Assembly: GCF_900188255.1 (NCBI RefSeq)
Contig: NZ_FZNS01000001.1
Span: forward strand, 620,001-684,000
DNA: 64,000 bases
From: Hymenobacter mucosus
GTDB lineage: Bacteria > Bacteroidota > Bacteroidia > Cytophagales > Hymenobacteraceae
Direction of reading: 5' to 3'
The notes under the pieces are model-generated. The model made no database searches, was not told the DNA's origin, and worked only from the letters and a program-made list of their open reading frames with translations. This document shows, in pieces, positions 36,251 to 45,942 of the stretch. The translations under genes and the position numbers were made by a program. Every line of letters starts with the position of its first letter. Positions within the stretch are counted from its first letter, which is position 1.

Positions 36251-38713
36251 ATGACTTCCTTCCTGCCTTTCGGCCGGGCCCTCCAAGGCCTGGGGTTCCT
36301 CGCTATGCTCTCTCCGCTAGCCGCCACGGCACAGCAGCAGCCTACTGGCGCTGTAAGCGGAATCCTGCTCGATCAAGCTAATAATCAACCCGTTCCGTTT
36401 GCCAACGTGGTAGTACTCCGCGCTCAGGATTCTACCTTTGTAGCGGGTACCGCCACGGGCGAAAATGGAGGGTTTGCCCTGGAAAAGCTGGGCCTGGGCT
36501 CCTACTTAGTGAAGGCTTCGGCCATTGGCTACCAGGGCCTACGCCGCTCAGTTACGCTAACTACAGCGGCGCCCACTATGCAGTTGGGCAAGCTCAAACT
36601 CGCGCCTACCGCCACCCAACTTAGCGGCGTAACGGTGCAGGGCGAACGGGCTGCCGTGCAAGAAAGCCTTGATAAAAAGGTTATCAATGTAGAAAAAGAC
36701 CTGAGCACCGTGGGCGGCACAGCAGTGAATGTGCTCCAGAATGTGCCCTCAGTAACCGTAGCCGCCGACGGAACCGTGAGCATGCGTGGTTCCTCGAACA
36801 TTACTATTCTCATTGATGGCAAACCCAGCAACGCTGCCAACAGCGGTGCGGGTGGCAACCGATTAGAGCAAATCCCGGCCAGCGCCATTGAGCGGGTGGA
36901 GGTAGTCACCAACCCCTCGGCCCGCTATGATGCTGCTGGCGCGGGGGGCGTGCTCAACATCATTCTGAAAAAGCAGAAAAAGGATGGCTGGAACGGCCAA
37001 GCGGTGGCGAATGTGGGCACCCGCGACAAGTACAACACCAGTCTGAGCCTCAACCGCCGCACGGGCAAGCTAAACATGTTTGGCTCTCTTGACCTGCGCA
37101 ACGACCAGTACCGGAGCCGCATGTGGAGTGACCAATACACAACCCTGGAAAACCAAGACCTACGCACGTACCAAACCGGCAATAACTTGCGCCACAGCAA
37201 GAACTACAGTGGGCGCTTTGGGTTCGACTACACCTTACCAGCCAACCAAAGCCTGACGCTGACAGTGGAGCCGAACATGAACCGCGGCTATAATACCGGA
37301 ACCCAGCTGGCTACGCTTAGCGGGGCCACCAACGCCCGTATCGGCAGCACGTTTGGCGTAACGGAGGATGTTGACAACATCGACTCCTCCATCGACTACC
37401 GCCGCACCTGGGATGAGCACAAGGGCCGGGAACTGACGGCCAGCGCAAACTACACCTACCTGAATGCCGACCTTGTAATAGCCCAGCGCAACACCGAAGG
37501 CACCGCCGACCTAATGGAATGGCGCCAGCTGTTGCACGTTGACCTTGATGCGGTGAACGGACAGGTAGATTACGTGCACCCGCTGGGCGAAAAGGCCCGC
37601 TTCGATGTAGGCCTGAAAGGCCAGTACCAAACCAACAGCGGCACCGACGATTTCCTGCGCCAGCAGTCTGATGGGCCAGGGTTTGACCGCCTTCCCGACC
37701 GCTCCTACCAGTATACCTTCAAGGAGTACACCCAGGCAGGCTACGCTACCTACCAACACGAAATAGGAAAGTGGCGCATGCAAGGTGGCCTGCGGGCGGA
37801 GTACACCAACACAAGCGGAGAAGTGCTCAATGGCACCGGCCCTTTCCAACTTGAATACCTCAACCTGTTCCCTTCTGCTACGGTAGCCCGCACCCTACCC
37901 AGCGCCGACCAGCGGGTGCAAGTAAGCTACTCGCGGCGCCTCAACCGGCCCAACTTTATGCAGTTGCTGGCTTTCCCGCTCTACCAAGACCAACGCACCT
38001 ACCGCATCGGCGACCCTACCCTACGGCCGGAATATGTGAATGCGTTTGAGCTTGGGCACCAAATCACGCTGGGGCAAGCCTCCATCACGTCCACGCTGTT
38101 TTACCGCCAAATCAATAACGCCATTCAGCGCCTGGTGCGGGTAGACACCACTGCTACTCGCCTTTACGGGGCCGGGGCTGTTATTACGGCCCAGTACAAC
38201 GACAACTTCGGGCAGGCTACCAGCTACGGCGCCGAAATGTCGCTGAACCAGCCCCTGGCTAAATGGTGGCGCCTCACAGCGAGCGGCTCGCTTTTTCAGA
38301 ACACCGTCACGGCTGCTACCGGCAACGAAGCTAACCGCCGGGTAGTGTCGGGCACGGCCCGCCTCATGAACTCCTTCACTCCTACGCCCAAGCTAGACCT
38401 GCAACTAACGGGTAACTACCGCGCCGCCGCCGTAACGGCTCAAGGTCGGATTGCCCCGGTGGGCTCCGTGGACGTGGCCCTGCGCCAGCGCCTGTTCAAC
38501 GACCGCGCCGCCGTTACCCTGCGCGTATCGGATCTGTTCAACACCCAGCGCAATCGTACTGAGTCGTTCACCGAGAATTTCCGGGCTACGTATTATAACA
38601 AGTGGGAATCGCGCGTGGGCTACCTGGGCTTCTCTTGGTATCTGGGCTCCAACAAGCCTCCTAAGAAAATTGAGAACCAGCCCCAAGGTGGGGGCGGCGG
38701 GTTCGGCGGCTAG
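36251..38713 (+). CDS. TonB-dependent-receptor-like outer-membrane protein
   Basis: 820 residues from the ATG at 36251, chosen because a signal peptide follows directly (GLGFLAMLSPLAATAQQ); the open frame upstream is not signal-like. Residues 30-120 are a CarboxypepD_reg beta-sandwich (GAVSGILLDQANNQPVPFANVVV), 130-230 a plug domain (LQNVPSVTVAADGTVSMRGSSNITILIDGK, ERVEVVTNPSARYDAAGAGGVLNI). The rest is an outer-membrane beta-barrel of the OMP_b-brl_3 type. The tail is glycine-rich (QGGGGGFGG). Substrate unknown; no SusD partner is nearby, so it is not a polysaccharide SusCD pair. These proteins often take up peptides, metals or siderophores. Confidence 0.9.
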   Translation: MTSFLPFGRALQGLGFLAMLSPLAATAQQQPTGAVSGILLDQANNQPVPFANVVVLRAQDSTFVAGTATGENGGFALEKLGLGSYLVKASAIGYQGLRRSVTLTTAAPTMQLGKLKLAPTATQLSGVTVQGERAAVQESLDKKVINVEKDLSTVGGTAVNVLQNVPSVTVAADGTVSMRGSSNITILIDGKPSNAANSGAGGNRLEQIPASAIERVEVVTNPSARYDAAGAGGVLNIILKKQKKDGWNGQAVANVGTRDKYNTSLSLNRRTGKLNMFGSLDLRNDQYRSRMWSDQYTTLENQDLRTYQTGNNLRHSKNYSGRFGFDYTLPANQSLTLTVEPNMNRGYNTGTQLATLSGATNARIGSTFGVTEDVDNIDSSIDYRRTWDEHKGRELTASANYTYLNADLVIAQRNTEGTADLMEWRQLLHVDLDAVNGQVDYVHPLGEKARFDVGLKGQYQTNSGTDDFLRQQSDGPGFDRLPDRSYQYTFKEYTQAGYATYQHEIGKWRMQGGLRAEYTNTSGEVLNGTGPFQLEYLNLFPSATVARTLPSADQRVQVSYSRRLNRPNFMQLLAFPLYQDQRTYRIGDPTLRPEYVNAFELGHQITLGQASITSTLFYRQINNAIQRLVRVDTTATRLYGAGAVITAQYNDNFGQATSYGAEMSLNQPLAKWWRLTASGSLFQNTVTAATGNEANRRVVSGTARLMNSFTPTPKLDLQLTGNYRAAAVTAQGRIAPVGSVDVALRQRLFNDRAAVTLRVSDLFNTQRNRTESFTENFRATYYNKWESRVGYLGFSWYLGSNKPPKKIENQPQGGGGGFGG

Positions 38714-38744
38714 CCTGAATACTTAGTAGCCAATACAGATAATT

Positions 38745-38784
38745 GACGAAGGGGATGCCAGCAGGTTCTGGCATCCCCTTCGTC
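38745..38784 (+). terminator. Hairpin after the receptor gene
   Basis: Perfect 16-base arms GACGAAGGGGATGCCA / TGGCATCCCCTTCGTC with an 8-base loop, about 30 bases after the stop; weak T run. Confidence 0.7.
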
Positions 38785-38860
38785 GCATTTGCAAGAGCGG
38801 GTTACCCCCGGCCTAGCACTAGTATCAACGGTATGGTCGGTGCCTTATGGCCACCCGTGT

Positions 38861-39544
38861 ATGCCTCTTCAACCTCGCCACCTGTTTTTGCGCCTGTGTA
38901 TGTCGGCTTTCGTGGCCCTAATCATGTTTTTGCTTACCGGAACGCTGGTGCCTGTAAACCGCAAGTTTCGACAAACGCCGGATGGGGTACCCGTGTTTGT
39001 AGTTTCCAACGGCTTTCATACCGACGTGGTGCTTCCCCTGCGCGAGCATCGCACCGGCACGTACTGGCTAACTGAGCTAAATCAACCCACCTTTAACACG
39101 CGGTTTGGCCGCCACCAGTACGTAGCATTTGGCTGGGGTAATGAGGGATTTTATTTGGGCTCAATGGGGGGCAAGTTTCCTGGCCCCAAAGCCGTGGTGG
39201 GGGCGCTGTTTCCCTCGCGCACCCTGATGCACGTGGGATTCTACCCAGCTGCGCCCGACTCTGGGGCCCGGGTAGTACCGCTCCGCATTTCCCCCGAGGA
39301 GTACCGCCACCTAGCCAGCTACGTGCGCCAGTCGTTTCAACTCGATACGCTCAAGCAGTACCAGCTCCGGCAGGCTACCGGCTACACCTCCCACGACTTT
39401 TTCTTCCGCAGTCAGGGCCGCTACCACGCCTTGCGCACCTGCAACGACTGGACCAACCACGCCCTGCGCCAAGCTGGCATTCGGGCGGCTCTTAAGGCTC
39501 CGCTTGCTGCTTCTGTCCTATTTCAAATTCGCCGTGCTCATTAA
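38861..39544 (+). CDS. DUF2459 (TIGR02117-type) membrane-anchored protein
   Basis: 227 residues from the ATG at 38861; an open frame begins at 38789. An N-terminal membrane helix (about 8-28) is followed by the family pattern VFVVSNGFHTDVVLPL, YVAFGWGNEGFYL and RTCNDWTNHALRQAG, which includes conserved Cys, His and Asn residues reminiscent of a papain-like/NlpC core. The cellular role is not known. It lies alone after the receptor gene. Confidence 0.8.
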   Translation: MPLQPRHLFLRLCMSAFVALIMFLLTGTLVPVNRKFRQTPDGVPVFVVSNGFHTDVVLPLREHRTGTYWLTELNQPTFNTRFGRHQYVAFGWGNEGFYLGSMGGKFPGPKAVVGALFPSRTLMHVGFYPAAPDSGARVVPLRISPEEYRHLASYVRQSFQLDTLKQYQLRQATGYTSHDFFFRSQGRYHALRTCNDWTNHALRQAGIRAALKAPLAASVLFQIRRAH

Positions 39545-39726
39545 CTATATCTAAAACTTCTTGTTCAGCTTACTTACAATTTTACCATATTCCTATCCTA
39601 TTGCTTAGTATTAAATTATTCAACCTTGGCGCATAATCCTATTTTTTCTGCTTTTTCCGCAAAACATAATGATTTCTTTTACCGGTATTATACAGAACTT
39701 TACCCCCTCATACATACCGTTACGCT

Positions 39727-40095
39727 ATGTTGGATGTGCACCGGGAAATGCTGCCTAATGGGTTCCTATTAATCTTGTCGCCAGACACGTCTTCTTCGGA
39801 TGAGGTAAAGCTTACACGTGCCTTGCACCGCGCCAGTCGCAGTGAGAAAGGCGCCATCCTCGTAGACCTGAGTTTGGTGGACACGTTGTCGGACGAAGCT
39901 ATCGACTTGTTACTGGCCTACGCGTTCATGCTGCATGCCCAGGACCGTCGCCTAATTCTGTGCCACGTCCCCCAGCCGGCTCAGCACCACTTCCTGTATT
40001 TAGACGCGGCCTCTCAACCCTTGTTGGTTCCTTCCTTGCTGGATGCTATCCAGGAAATAGACTTCAGCGAAAACCGTAATCGGGCGCGCTACTAG
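39727..40095 (+). CDS. Small STAS-like protein
   Basis: 122 residues. The fold pattern is one strand, helix (EVKLTRALHRASRS), strand GAILVDLSLVDTLSDEAIDLLLAYAFMLHAQDRRLILCHV, then helix, which resembles an anti-sigma-factor antagonist/STAS domain with a Ser or Thr near the usual phosphorylation site (DTLSDEA). No anti-sigma kinase gene lies nearby. The assignment is by pattern only; it may be a stand-alone regulatory partner or a simple hypothetical protein. Confidence 0.6.
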   Translation: MLDVHREMLPNGFLLILSPDTSSSDEVKLTRALHRASRSEKGAILVDLSLVDTLSDEAIDLLLAYAFMLHAQDRRLILCHVPQPAQHHFLYLDAASQPLLVPSLLDAIQEIDFSENRNRARY

Positions 40096-40218
40096 GTAGT
40101 ACTTCCTTGAGCTAAGGGAAGTAGCAACGCCAATTTGGTGGTCATAGAAGATGCATTCCGGAAAATCCGTTGTAAACCGCGAATTTTGCGGCCGTATTAC
40201 GCATCCTGACTTTCCGCA

Positions 40219-41616
40219 ATGAGCGCACAGAGCCCCAGCATCCCACGCGGCACCCGCGACTTCGGCCCGGCCGTAGTGGCCCGCCGCAACTATATTTTTG
40301 GCGTCATCCGCCGCGTATTTGAGAAGTTCGGCTACGCTCCGCTCGAAACTCCTACTCTCGAAAACCTATCGGTACTGACAGGCAAGTACGGCGAAGAAGG
40401 AGACCAGCTTCTGTTCAAAGTGCTGAACTCCGGTGACTTTGCGAAGGACGTAACCGCCGATGACCTCAGCGCCGACAACCGCAGCAAACGCCTATTGCCC
40501 AAAGTAGCCGAGAAGGGCCTGCGCTACGACCTCACGGTGCCGTTTGCCCGTTACGTAGTGATGAACCGGAATACCCTGGTGTTCCCCTTCAAGCGCTACC
40601 AGATTCAGCCAGTGTGGCGCGCCGACCGCCCGCAGCGCGGCCGCTACCGAGAATTTTATCAGTGCGACGCCGACGTGGTAGGTACCAACTCGCTGCTGTG
40701 CGAGGCAGAAATTGTGCTGATGATGTCAGAAGTACTGACCACGCTGGGCCTCACTGACCACACCATCAAAATCAACCACCGGCGTGTGTTGGGCGCATTT
40801 TATCAAGCCCTGGGTGGAGAAGGAACCGAAGTAGACCTCTTTACGGCCATCGACAAGCTCGATAAAATTGGGCGCGAGGGCGTAGAGAAAGAACTACTTG
40901 GGCGGGGGTTCTCAGCGGAAGCTACCGAGCGCCTTTTCGACCTCCTAAGCGTGGGTGGCGACTTCGAAGAGAAGATAGAGCGCCTGCTGGCTGCCTTTGC
41001 TACGGCTGGTGTGGAGCCCGATAACGCTAGCGGCTACAAAGGCCTGCAGGATTTACGTCAGGTACTCGATTATCTGCGCAGCTTTGAGTTTGCTAAGTGG
41101 CAGAACCTGGAGTTTGACGTGACCCTGGCCCGCGGACTAAGCTACTACACTGGCTGCATCTTCGAAATCAAGATCAACAACGTGAACATGGGTAGCGTGA
41201 GCGGCGGCGGCCGCTACGACAACCTCACGGGCGCCTTCGGGTTGCCGGGCGTGTCGGGGGTAGGCTTCTCATTCGGGGTAGACCGGCTCTACGACTGCCT
41301 AGAAGAATTGAAGCTGTTCCCCGAGGCGGTGGCGACCACAACCCAGTGCCTGATTGCTAACTTCGATGCCGAAAGTGAGGTGGCCGTGCTGCCCGTGCTC
41401 CGGCAGCTACGCGCCGCGGGCATCCCGAGCGAGCTGTTCCCTGAAGCGGGCAAGCTCAAGAAGCAGTTTCAGTACGCCGATCAAAAAGGCATTCCCTACG
41501 TGTTGCTGCAGGGCTCAGAGGAACGCGTGGCTAGCCAGTTTAAGCTCAAGAAGTTGAGCACCGGCGAGGAACGCACCATGTCGCTGGAGGAGGTACTGGC
41601 GGAGCTAGCCCGCTAA
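40219..41616 (+). CDS. hisS: Histidine-tRNA ligase
   Basis: 465 residues of a class II synthetase. Motif 1 region (IPRGTRDFGP, FEKFGYAPLETPTLE), motif 2 (RYDLTVPFARYVV and PVWRADRPQRGRYREFYQCDADVVG), the histidine-binding LARGLSYYTGCIFEI, motif 3 (GVGFSFGVDRLYD), and a C-terminal anticodon-binding domain (about 370-465). It charges tRNA-His. Longer than the E. coli enzyme because of insertions around residues 70-95, usual in Bacteroidota. Followed by a histidine ammonia-lyase gene, probably separately transcribed. Confidence 0.97.
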   Translation: MSAQSPSIPRGTRDFGPAVVARRNYIFGVIRRVFEKFGYAPLETPTLENLSVLTGKYGEEGDQLLFKVLNSGDFAKDVTADDLSADNRSKRLLPKVAEKGLRYDLTVPFARYVVMNRNTLVFPFKRYQIQPVWRADRPQRGRYREFYQCDADVVGTNSLLCEAEIVLMMSEVLTTLGLTDHTIKINHRRVLGAFYQALGGEGTEVDLFTAIDKLDKIGREGVEKELLGRGFSAEATERLFDLLSVGGDFEEKIERLLAAFATAGVEPDNASGYKGLQDLRQVLDYLRSFEFAKWQNLEFDVTLARGLSYYTGCIFEIKINNVNMGSVSGGGRYDNLTGAFGLPGVSGVGFSFGVDRLYDCLEELKLFPEAVATTTQCLIANFDAESEVAVLPVLRQLRAAGIPSELFPEAGKLKKQFQYADQKGIPYVLLQGSEERVASQFKLKKLSTGEERTMSLEEVLAELAR

Positions 41617-41639
41617 GCAACTAAGAAATACTGAAGTAC

Positions 41640-41752
41640 ACGTCCTGCTACGCTGGTAGAGGCCACCTTTCATGCAGTAGCGCCAGCCTGCTTCCCACCG
41701 ACTGAGCTACCGTTTGGCAAGGCTAGGGCTTTCTGCTAGGCTAGCAGGACGT
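41640..41752. repeat. Long-range 11-base inverted repeat between hisS and hutH
   Basis: ACGTCCTGCTA (41640-41650) and TAGCAGGACGT (41742-41752) are exact complements 91 bases apart. The second copy is followed by TCTGTTTT. It may form a terminator for hisS or be chance. Confidence 0.35.
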
Positions 41753-41833
41753 TCTGTTTTCTGATTCGGGCAGAAAAGCTCACTTTTGCTTGTTCACCCG
41801 GCTCCACCCAGCCGCCCCACCCTCCTATTCTCC

Positions 41834-43336
41834 ATGGCTGCTGACTTTGCTCTTACCCCTTCTACTCACTTAGACCTTACCACCCTCGACCACCTGGTAC
41901 GCACTAAGGCCCGCGTGGTGCTGAGTGAAGAGGCCCGCCAGCGCATTAGCAGCTGTTACCAGTACCTGCACGCCCGACTGGCCACGTCCGACGCTCCGAT
42001 ATATGGTATCAATACGGGTTTCGGAGCCTTGTGCAACAAAACCGTTTCGGCCGCCGACCGGGGCCAGCTGCAAGCCAACTTGCTGATGTCGCACGCCTGC
42101 GGCACGGGTGAAGAGGTTCCTGGCGAGCTAGTGCGGCTGATGTTGCTTTTAAAAGCGCAGAGCTTGAGCTACGGCCACAGCGGCGTACAACTGCGCACCG
42201 TACAACGCCTGCTTGATTTTTATAACCGCGGTATGCTACCGGTAGTGTACCAGCAGGGGTCGTTGGGCGCTAGCGGCGACTTGGCCCCTTTGGCGCACCT
42301 GTGCTTGCCATTGCTAGGCTTGGGCGAAGTACTATATGAAGGATACCGCCTAGCCGCCGCCGACGCAATGAGCCTGTTTAGCTGGGAGCCCCTCACGCTG
42401 GAAGCCAAGGAAGGACTAGCCCTGCTGAACGGCACCCAGTTCATGCTGGCGTACGCCGTTCACAGCCTGCTGCGCGTGCGCCGCCTACTTGCCGCCGCCG
42501 ATGTTATTGGCACCTTGTCCTTGGAAGCCTTTGACGGACGAGCTGAGCCGTTTGATGCGCGCCTGCACCGCATCCGACCCCACGCCGGGCAGCTGACGGT
42601 AGCGGCCCGGATTCGGGCGCTGCTAGAGGGTAGTGAATTGCAGCAGCAACCCAAGACCGCCGTGCAAGACCCCTATTCTTTCCGGTGCATGCCCCAGGTG
42701 CACGGTGCCTCCCGCGACGCCGTGGCCTACGTACAGCAGGTAGTAGAAACCGAGTGCAACGCCGTAACTGATAACCCCACTATCTTCTCCGACGAGGATA
42801 TTATCCTGAGCGGAGGCAACTTCCATGGGCAGCCGTTGGCGCTAGCACTCGATATGCTGGCCATTGCAACGGCCGAAATTGGTAGTATCTCTCAGCAGCG
42901 CACCACCCAGCTCATTGGGGGGCAACGGGGCTTGCCGCCCTTCCTGGTAGCTGAGCCGGGCTTGCACTCTGGACTCATGATTCCACAGTACACGGCCGCC
43001 GGTATTGTCAGCCAAAACAAGCAGCTTTGTACGCCCGCATCCGTCGATAGTGTAGTCAGCAGCAACGGCCAAGAAGACCACGTGAGCATGGGCGCCAATG
43101 CGGCAACAAAGGCCCTGCGGGTAGTACAAAACGTGGAGCAGCTACTGGGTATTGAACTCCTAAACGCGGTGCAGGCCCTCGATTTTCGCCGGCCAGCCCG
43201 CCCCTCGGCGACCTTGGAGCAAGTGGCAACAGCCTTCCGCGAGAAAATACCGTTCCTGCACCAAGACCGCGTATTATACCCGGATCTGCACGCAGCGGCA
43301 GCATTCGTACGCGACCACCATTGGGAAGAAATCTAG
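41834..43336 (+). CDS. hutH: Histidine ammonia-lyase
   Basis: 500 residues from the ATG at 41834. Deaminates histidine to urocanate. The MIO cofactor forms from Ala146-Ser147-Gly148 in GSLGASGDLAPLAH. YGINTGFGAL (near 57) carries the catalytic tyrosine, VQDPYSFRCMPQVHG and NGQEDHVSMG match histidine-specific lyases rather than phenylalanine or tyrosine lyases. hutU, hutI and a formiminoglutamate enzyme are not beside it. It may belong to a scattered histidine-degradation pathway. Confidence 0.88.
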   Translation: MAADFALTPSTHLDLTTLDHLVRTKARVVLSEEARQRISSCYQYLHARLATSDAPIYGINTGFGALCNKTVSAADRGQLQANLLMSHACGTGEEVPGELVRLMLLLKAQSLSYGHSGVQLRTVQRLLDFYNRGMLPVVYQQGSLGASGDLAPLAHLCLPLLGLGEVLYEGYRLAAADAMSLFSWEPLTLEAKEGLALLNGTQFMLAYAVHSLLRVRRLLAAADVIGTLSLEAFDGRAEPFDARLHRIRPHAGQLTVAARIRALLEGSELQQQPKTAVQDPYSFRCMPQVHGASRDAVAYVQQVVETECNAVTDNPTIFSDEDIILSGGNFHGQPLALALDMLAIATAEIGSISQQRTTQLIGGQRGLPPFLVAEPGLHSGLMIPQYTAAGIVSQNKQLCTPASVDSVVSSNGQEDHVSMGANAATKALRVVQNVEQLLGIELLNAVQALDFRRPARPSATLEQVATAFREKIPFLHQDRVLYPDLHAAAAFVRDHHWEEI

Positions 43337-43464
43337 TCACATTGCTGGTACACTCCTAGGTGCTTCGCCACGTCTGCACGTTGGTGATCGGGGCGCATAG
43401 CTGCATTGCCTGCTATTTTAAGGGTTTCGCAAACGCAACTGACTACGGCTTTCGTTCTATAGGT

Positions 43465-45390
43465 ATGTTGAAGAACTTTTTACTGGTGCTGCTACCCCTA
43501 CTGGTCTTGTTGCCGGGCGTAGGATCAGTAGCGCAGGCCCAAATTTGCTTTGCTACCCCAAATTCTGGTGCCGACTTTCAGGTGTATGAGCCTGGCGGCC
43601 GAGAACCCCTGCAAGTGCTCTGCGTGGGTAAAACGGTACGCCTTAAGGACGCCAGTGGCCGCCGCCTTAACCCAGCCCAGGTGTACTACCAAAAGGGGGC
43701 TACTATTGTGTGCAGTGGTTTTACGGATACTACTACCTTCTACACGCCTACTACCCCGGGTCAAGTAGTCATCACGCAGAACACTCAGAACCCGCAGCCT
43801 GGTCAGTCAGGGCTTATTTTTGCGCGCACCTACGAGGTAAAAGCGGCTCCCCAGCCCACTTTTACCGTGGCTGTGTGCACACCCGGACTGGTGCAAGTGA
43901 TAATCACGGACACCAATTACGATCAGTACACCGTGCAGATTGGCTCCGGTACGCCGGTGTCAGCCGTGCGCAACACACCCGCCACCTACCCCGCAGCTAA
44001 CCCGGCTACCGTTACTGTAACGGGCCGTTACACCGGCGCCGCCTGTGTGGCTGCTAGCACCCAGAATTTCACGCCCAAATCTGCTCCGCAGGTACCTATC
44101 CTGCAACGCCTTACGGTGCAGGGCAGCAGCCTAGAGGCGCAGTTCGCCGCGTTATCGGCCGAGTATCAGTACAGCCTGCAAGTAGCCGACGCGGCGGCCA
44201 CGGGTGGTTACCGCACCGTAGCGGCGGTGCCAGTTGGCACAACAAGCTTTACGCTACCGAACGCGCCCCTCCCGGGTTGTTACCGCCTGCTCTTGCAAGA
44301 CATCTGCCAGCCAGCCAGCGTGGCTCTTCCCTCCCAGTCAGTGTGCACCCTGGCCTTGGCAGTGACTTCGGGCAATGGACGCAATCAATTATCTTGGGTA
44401 ACTAGCCAACCGGGCAGCTTTAGCATTAGCCGCAACGGTAGCGTGCTTGCTCAATTACCACCCGGCACTACGCAATACCAGGATACTGCCGTAGTATGTG
44501 GCACTAGCTATAGCTACCGTGTAGCCGCTGCTACGGGCAGCACAATCTCCGTATCGAATGAGGCTGGGGCAACTACAGTTTCTAATGTGGCGCCCCCCGC
44601 TCCCCGTTTGCTGGCCTCCTTCAACCTTCGCAATCAGGTAGAGCTAACTGCCCAGGTGCCTCGTGCTCCTACCGGGGGGCAGCTTAGCTACGCGCGCAAT
44701 GGCTCCCCCATCGGCAGCAGTAGCACCCGTACCTTCCGGGATTCACTGAGTACGCCTACCCCCAGCGCCGCCCAGTGCTATACTGCGCAGTTCCTGGATG
44801 CCTGCGGCAACCGCTCGGCCACCAGCACCCCAGTTTGCCCCGTGGTGCTGACGGCCACGGCTACCAATGAAGAGGGCACCAACATCCAGCTCAATTGGAC
44901 GGCTTTCCAAAGTGGGGCGACTTCTACCCTCTCCTACCGCGTCATTAGCCTTTCAGCAAGCAATGCCGTGCTGAGCAGTACGGCCGTATCCTCCGGGCTC
45001 ACCTTTTTTGATACGAGCCCACCCCAGAATCAGCAGGTGGTACGCTACCGCATTGAGGCAACGGGCCAGGGCTTAAATGCCCCCACCTACTCCAACGTTG
45101 CTACCGTAGCGCGGCAAGTAAAGCTGTTTGTTCCCACGGCCTTCTCTCCCAATGGCGACGGCCTGAATGATGTGCTGGAACTGAAGGGCCGCTACCTCGA
45201 CAACTTCCGTTTCACCATCATCGACCGCAACGGCCAGCAGGTATTTCAGAGCACCTCACGTACTCAATCTTGGGATGGCCGCATTGGCACTGCCTCCCCC
45301 GTACCTGGTACCTACGCGTGGCGCTACGAGTCCACTGACCAGGCTGGCCGGCGCGTGGTTCAGCACGGTAGCGTTACCATTGTGCGCTAG
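43465..45390 (+). CDS. Secreted protein with T9SS type B (gliding-motility CHU_C) C-terminal domain
   Basis: 641 residues from the ATG at 43465, followed by a signal peptide (FLLVLLPLLVLLPGVGSVAQAQ). The body is a chain of Ig/FnIII-like beta-sandwiches (for example the NQLSWVTSQPGSFSISRNG and IQLNWTAFQSG modules). The last 90 residues, beginning VKLFVPTAFSPNGDGLNDVLEL and ending in GTYAWRYESTDQAGR-VVQHGSVTIVR, are the type B sorting domain for the type IX secretion system. It is probably a cell-surface adhesin or structural protein. No enzyme domain is seen. Confidence 0.88.
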   Translation: MLKNFLLVLLPLLVLLPGVGSVAQAQICFATPNSGADFQVYEPGGREPLQVLCVGKTVRLKDASGRRLNPAQVYYQKGATIVCSGFTDTTTFYTPTTPGQVVITQNTQNPQPGQSGLIFARTYEVKAAPQPTFTVAVCTPGLVQVIITDTNYDQYTVQIGSGTPVSAVRNTPATYPAANPATVTVTGRYTGAACVAASTQNFTPKSAPQVPILQRLTVQGSSLEAQFAALSAEYQYSLQVADAAATGGYRTVAAVPVGTTSFTLPNAPLPGCYRLLLQDICQPASVALPSQSVCTLALAVTSGNGRNQLSWVTSQPGSFSISRNGSVLAQLPPGTTQYQDTAVVCGTSYSYRVAAATGSTISVSNEAGATTVSNVAPPAPRLLASFNLRNQVELTAQVPRAPTGGQLSYARNGSPIGSSSTRTFRDSLSTPTPSAAQCYTAQFLDACGNRSATSTPVCPVVLTATATNEEGTNIQLNWTAFQSGATSTLSYRVISLSASNAVLSSTAVSSGLTFFDTSPPQNQQVVRYRIEATGQGLNAPTYSNVATVARQVKLFVPTAFSPNGDGLNDVLELKGRYLDNFRFTIIDRNGQQVFQSTSRTQSWDGRIGTASPVPGTYAWRYESTDQAGRRVVQHGSVTIVR

Positions 45391-45606
45391 TTGGTTAGCC
45401 TACCTTAGTCTGCGGCGGGGCCTCATGAGGCCTCAATCTAGCAGGCCTTCTTTTGCGGAGAAGGAAGCTAATTTTGGATATTTGCGCAACCCAGAGCTGG
45501 AATAGCGTATGCTAGGCGTGGCTAATGGGCGGGGGCAGCTACTTCAGCACTCCCACAAACTTTTTTCACCGTTTACTTTTGACGCTGCCGCGCAGCACCC
45601 CGCTAT

Positions 45607-45942
45607 ATGTTTGATATGATGGGCATGATGGGCAAAATGAAAGAGCTTCAGGAAAAGATGAAGCAGGCCCAAAACGAACTCCAACACATTACTGCTACTG
45701 CCGAGTCGGGTGGTGGTTTGGTGCGGGCTACTGCTAATGGTCACCGCCGCTTGCTTAAGCTGGAAATAGACGAAACCCTGCTGCAGCCCCAGGATCGCGA
45801 CATGCTAGCTGATTTGGTAGTAGCAGCCGTAAATAAAGTGATGGAAGAAGCCGGTGATAAGGCCAAGGAAGAACTGAAAAACAAAACATCCGGCCTCATT
45901 CCCAACATTCCTGGCCTCGATCTTGGTGGCTTTGGCCTCTGA
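45607..45942 (+). CDS. YbaB/EbfC-family nucleoid-associated protein
   Basis: 111 residues. The N-terminal helix (MMGKMKELQEKMKQAQNEL) and the central GLVRATANGHRRLLKLEID strand pair match YbaB/EbfC, small dimeric DNA-binding proteins often encoded beside dnaX and recR; neither is here. The C-terminus is extended by a glycine-rich tail. The following glycosyltransferase gene starts inside its last codons. Confidence 0.92.
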   Translation: MFDMMGMMGKMKELQEKMKQAQNELQHITATAESGGGLVRATANGHRRLLKLEIDETLLQPQDRDMLADLVVAAVNKVMEEAGDKAKEELKNKTSGLIPNIPGLDLGGFGL

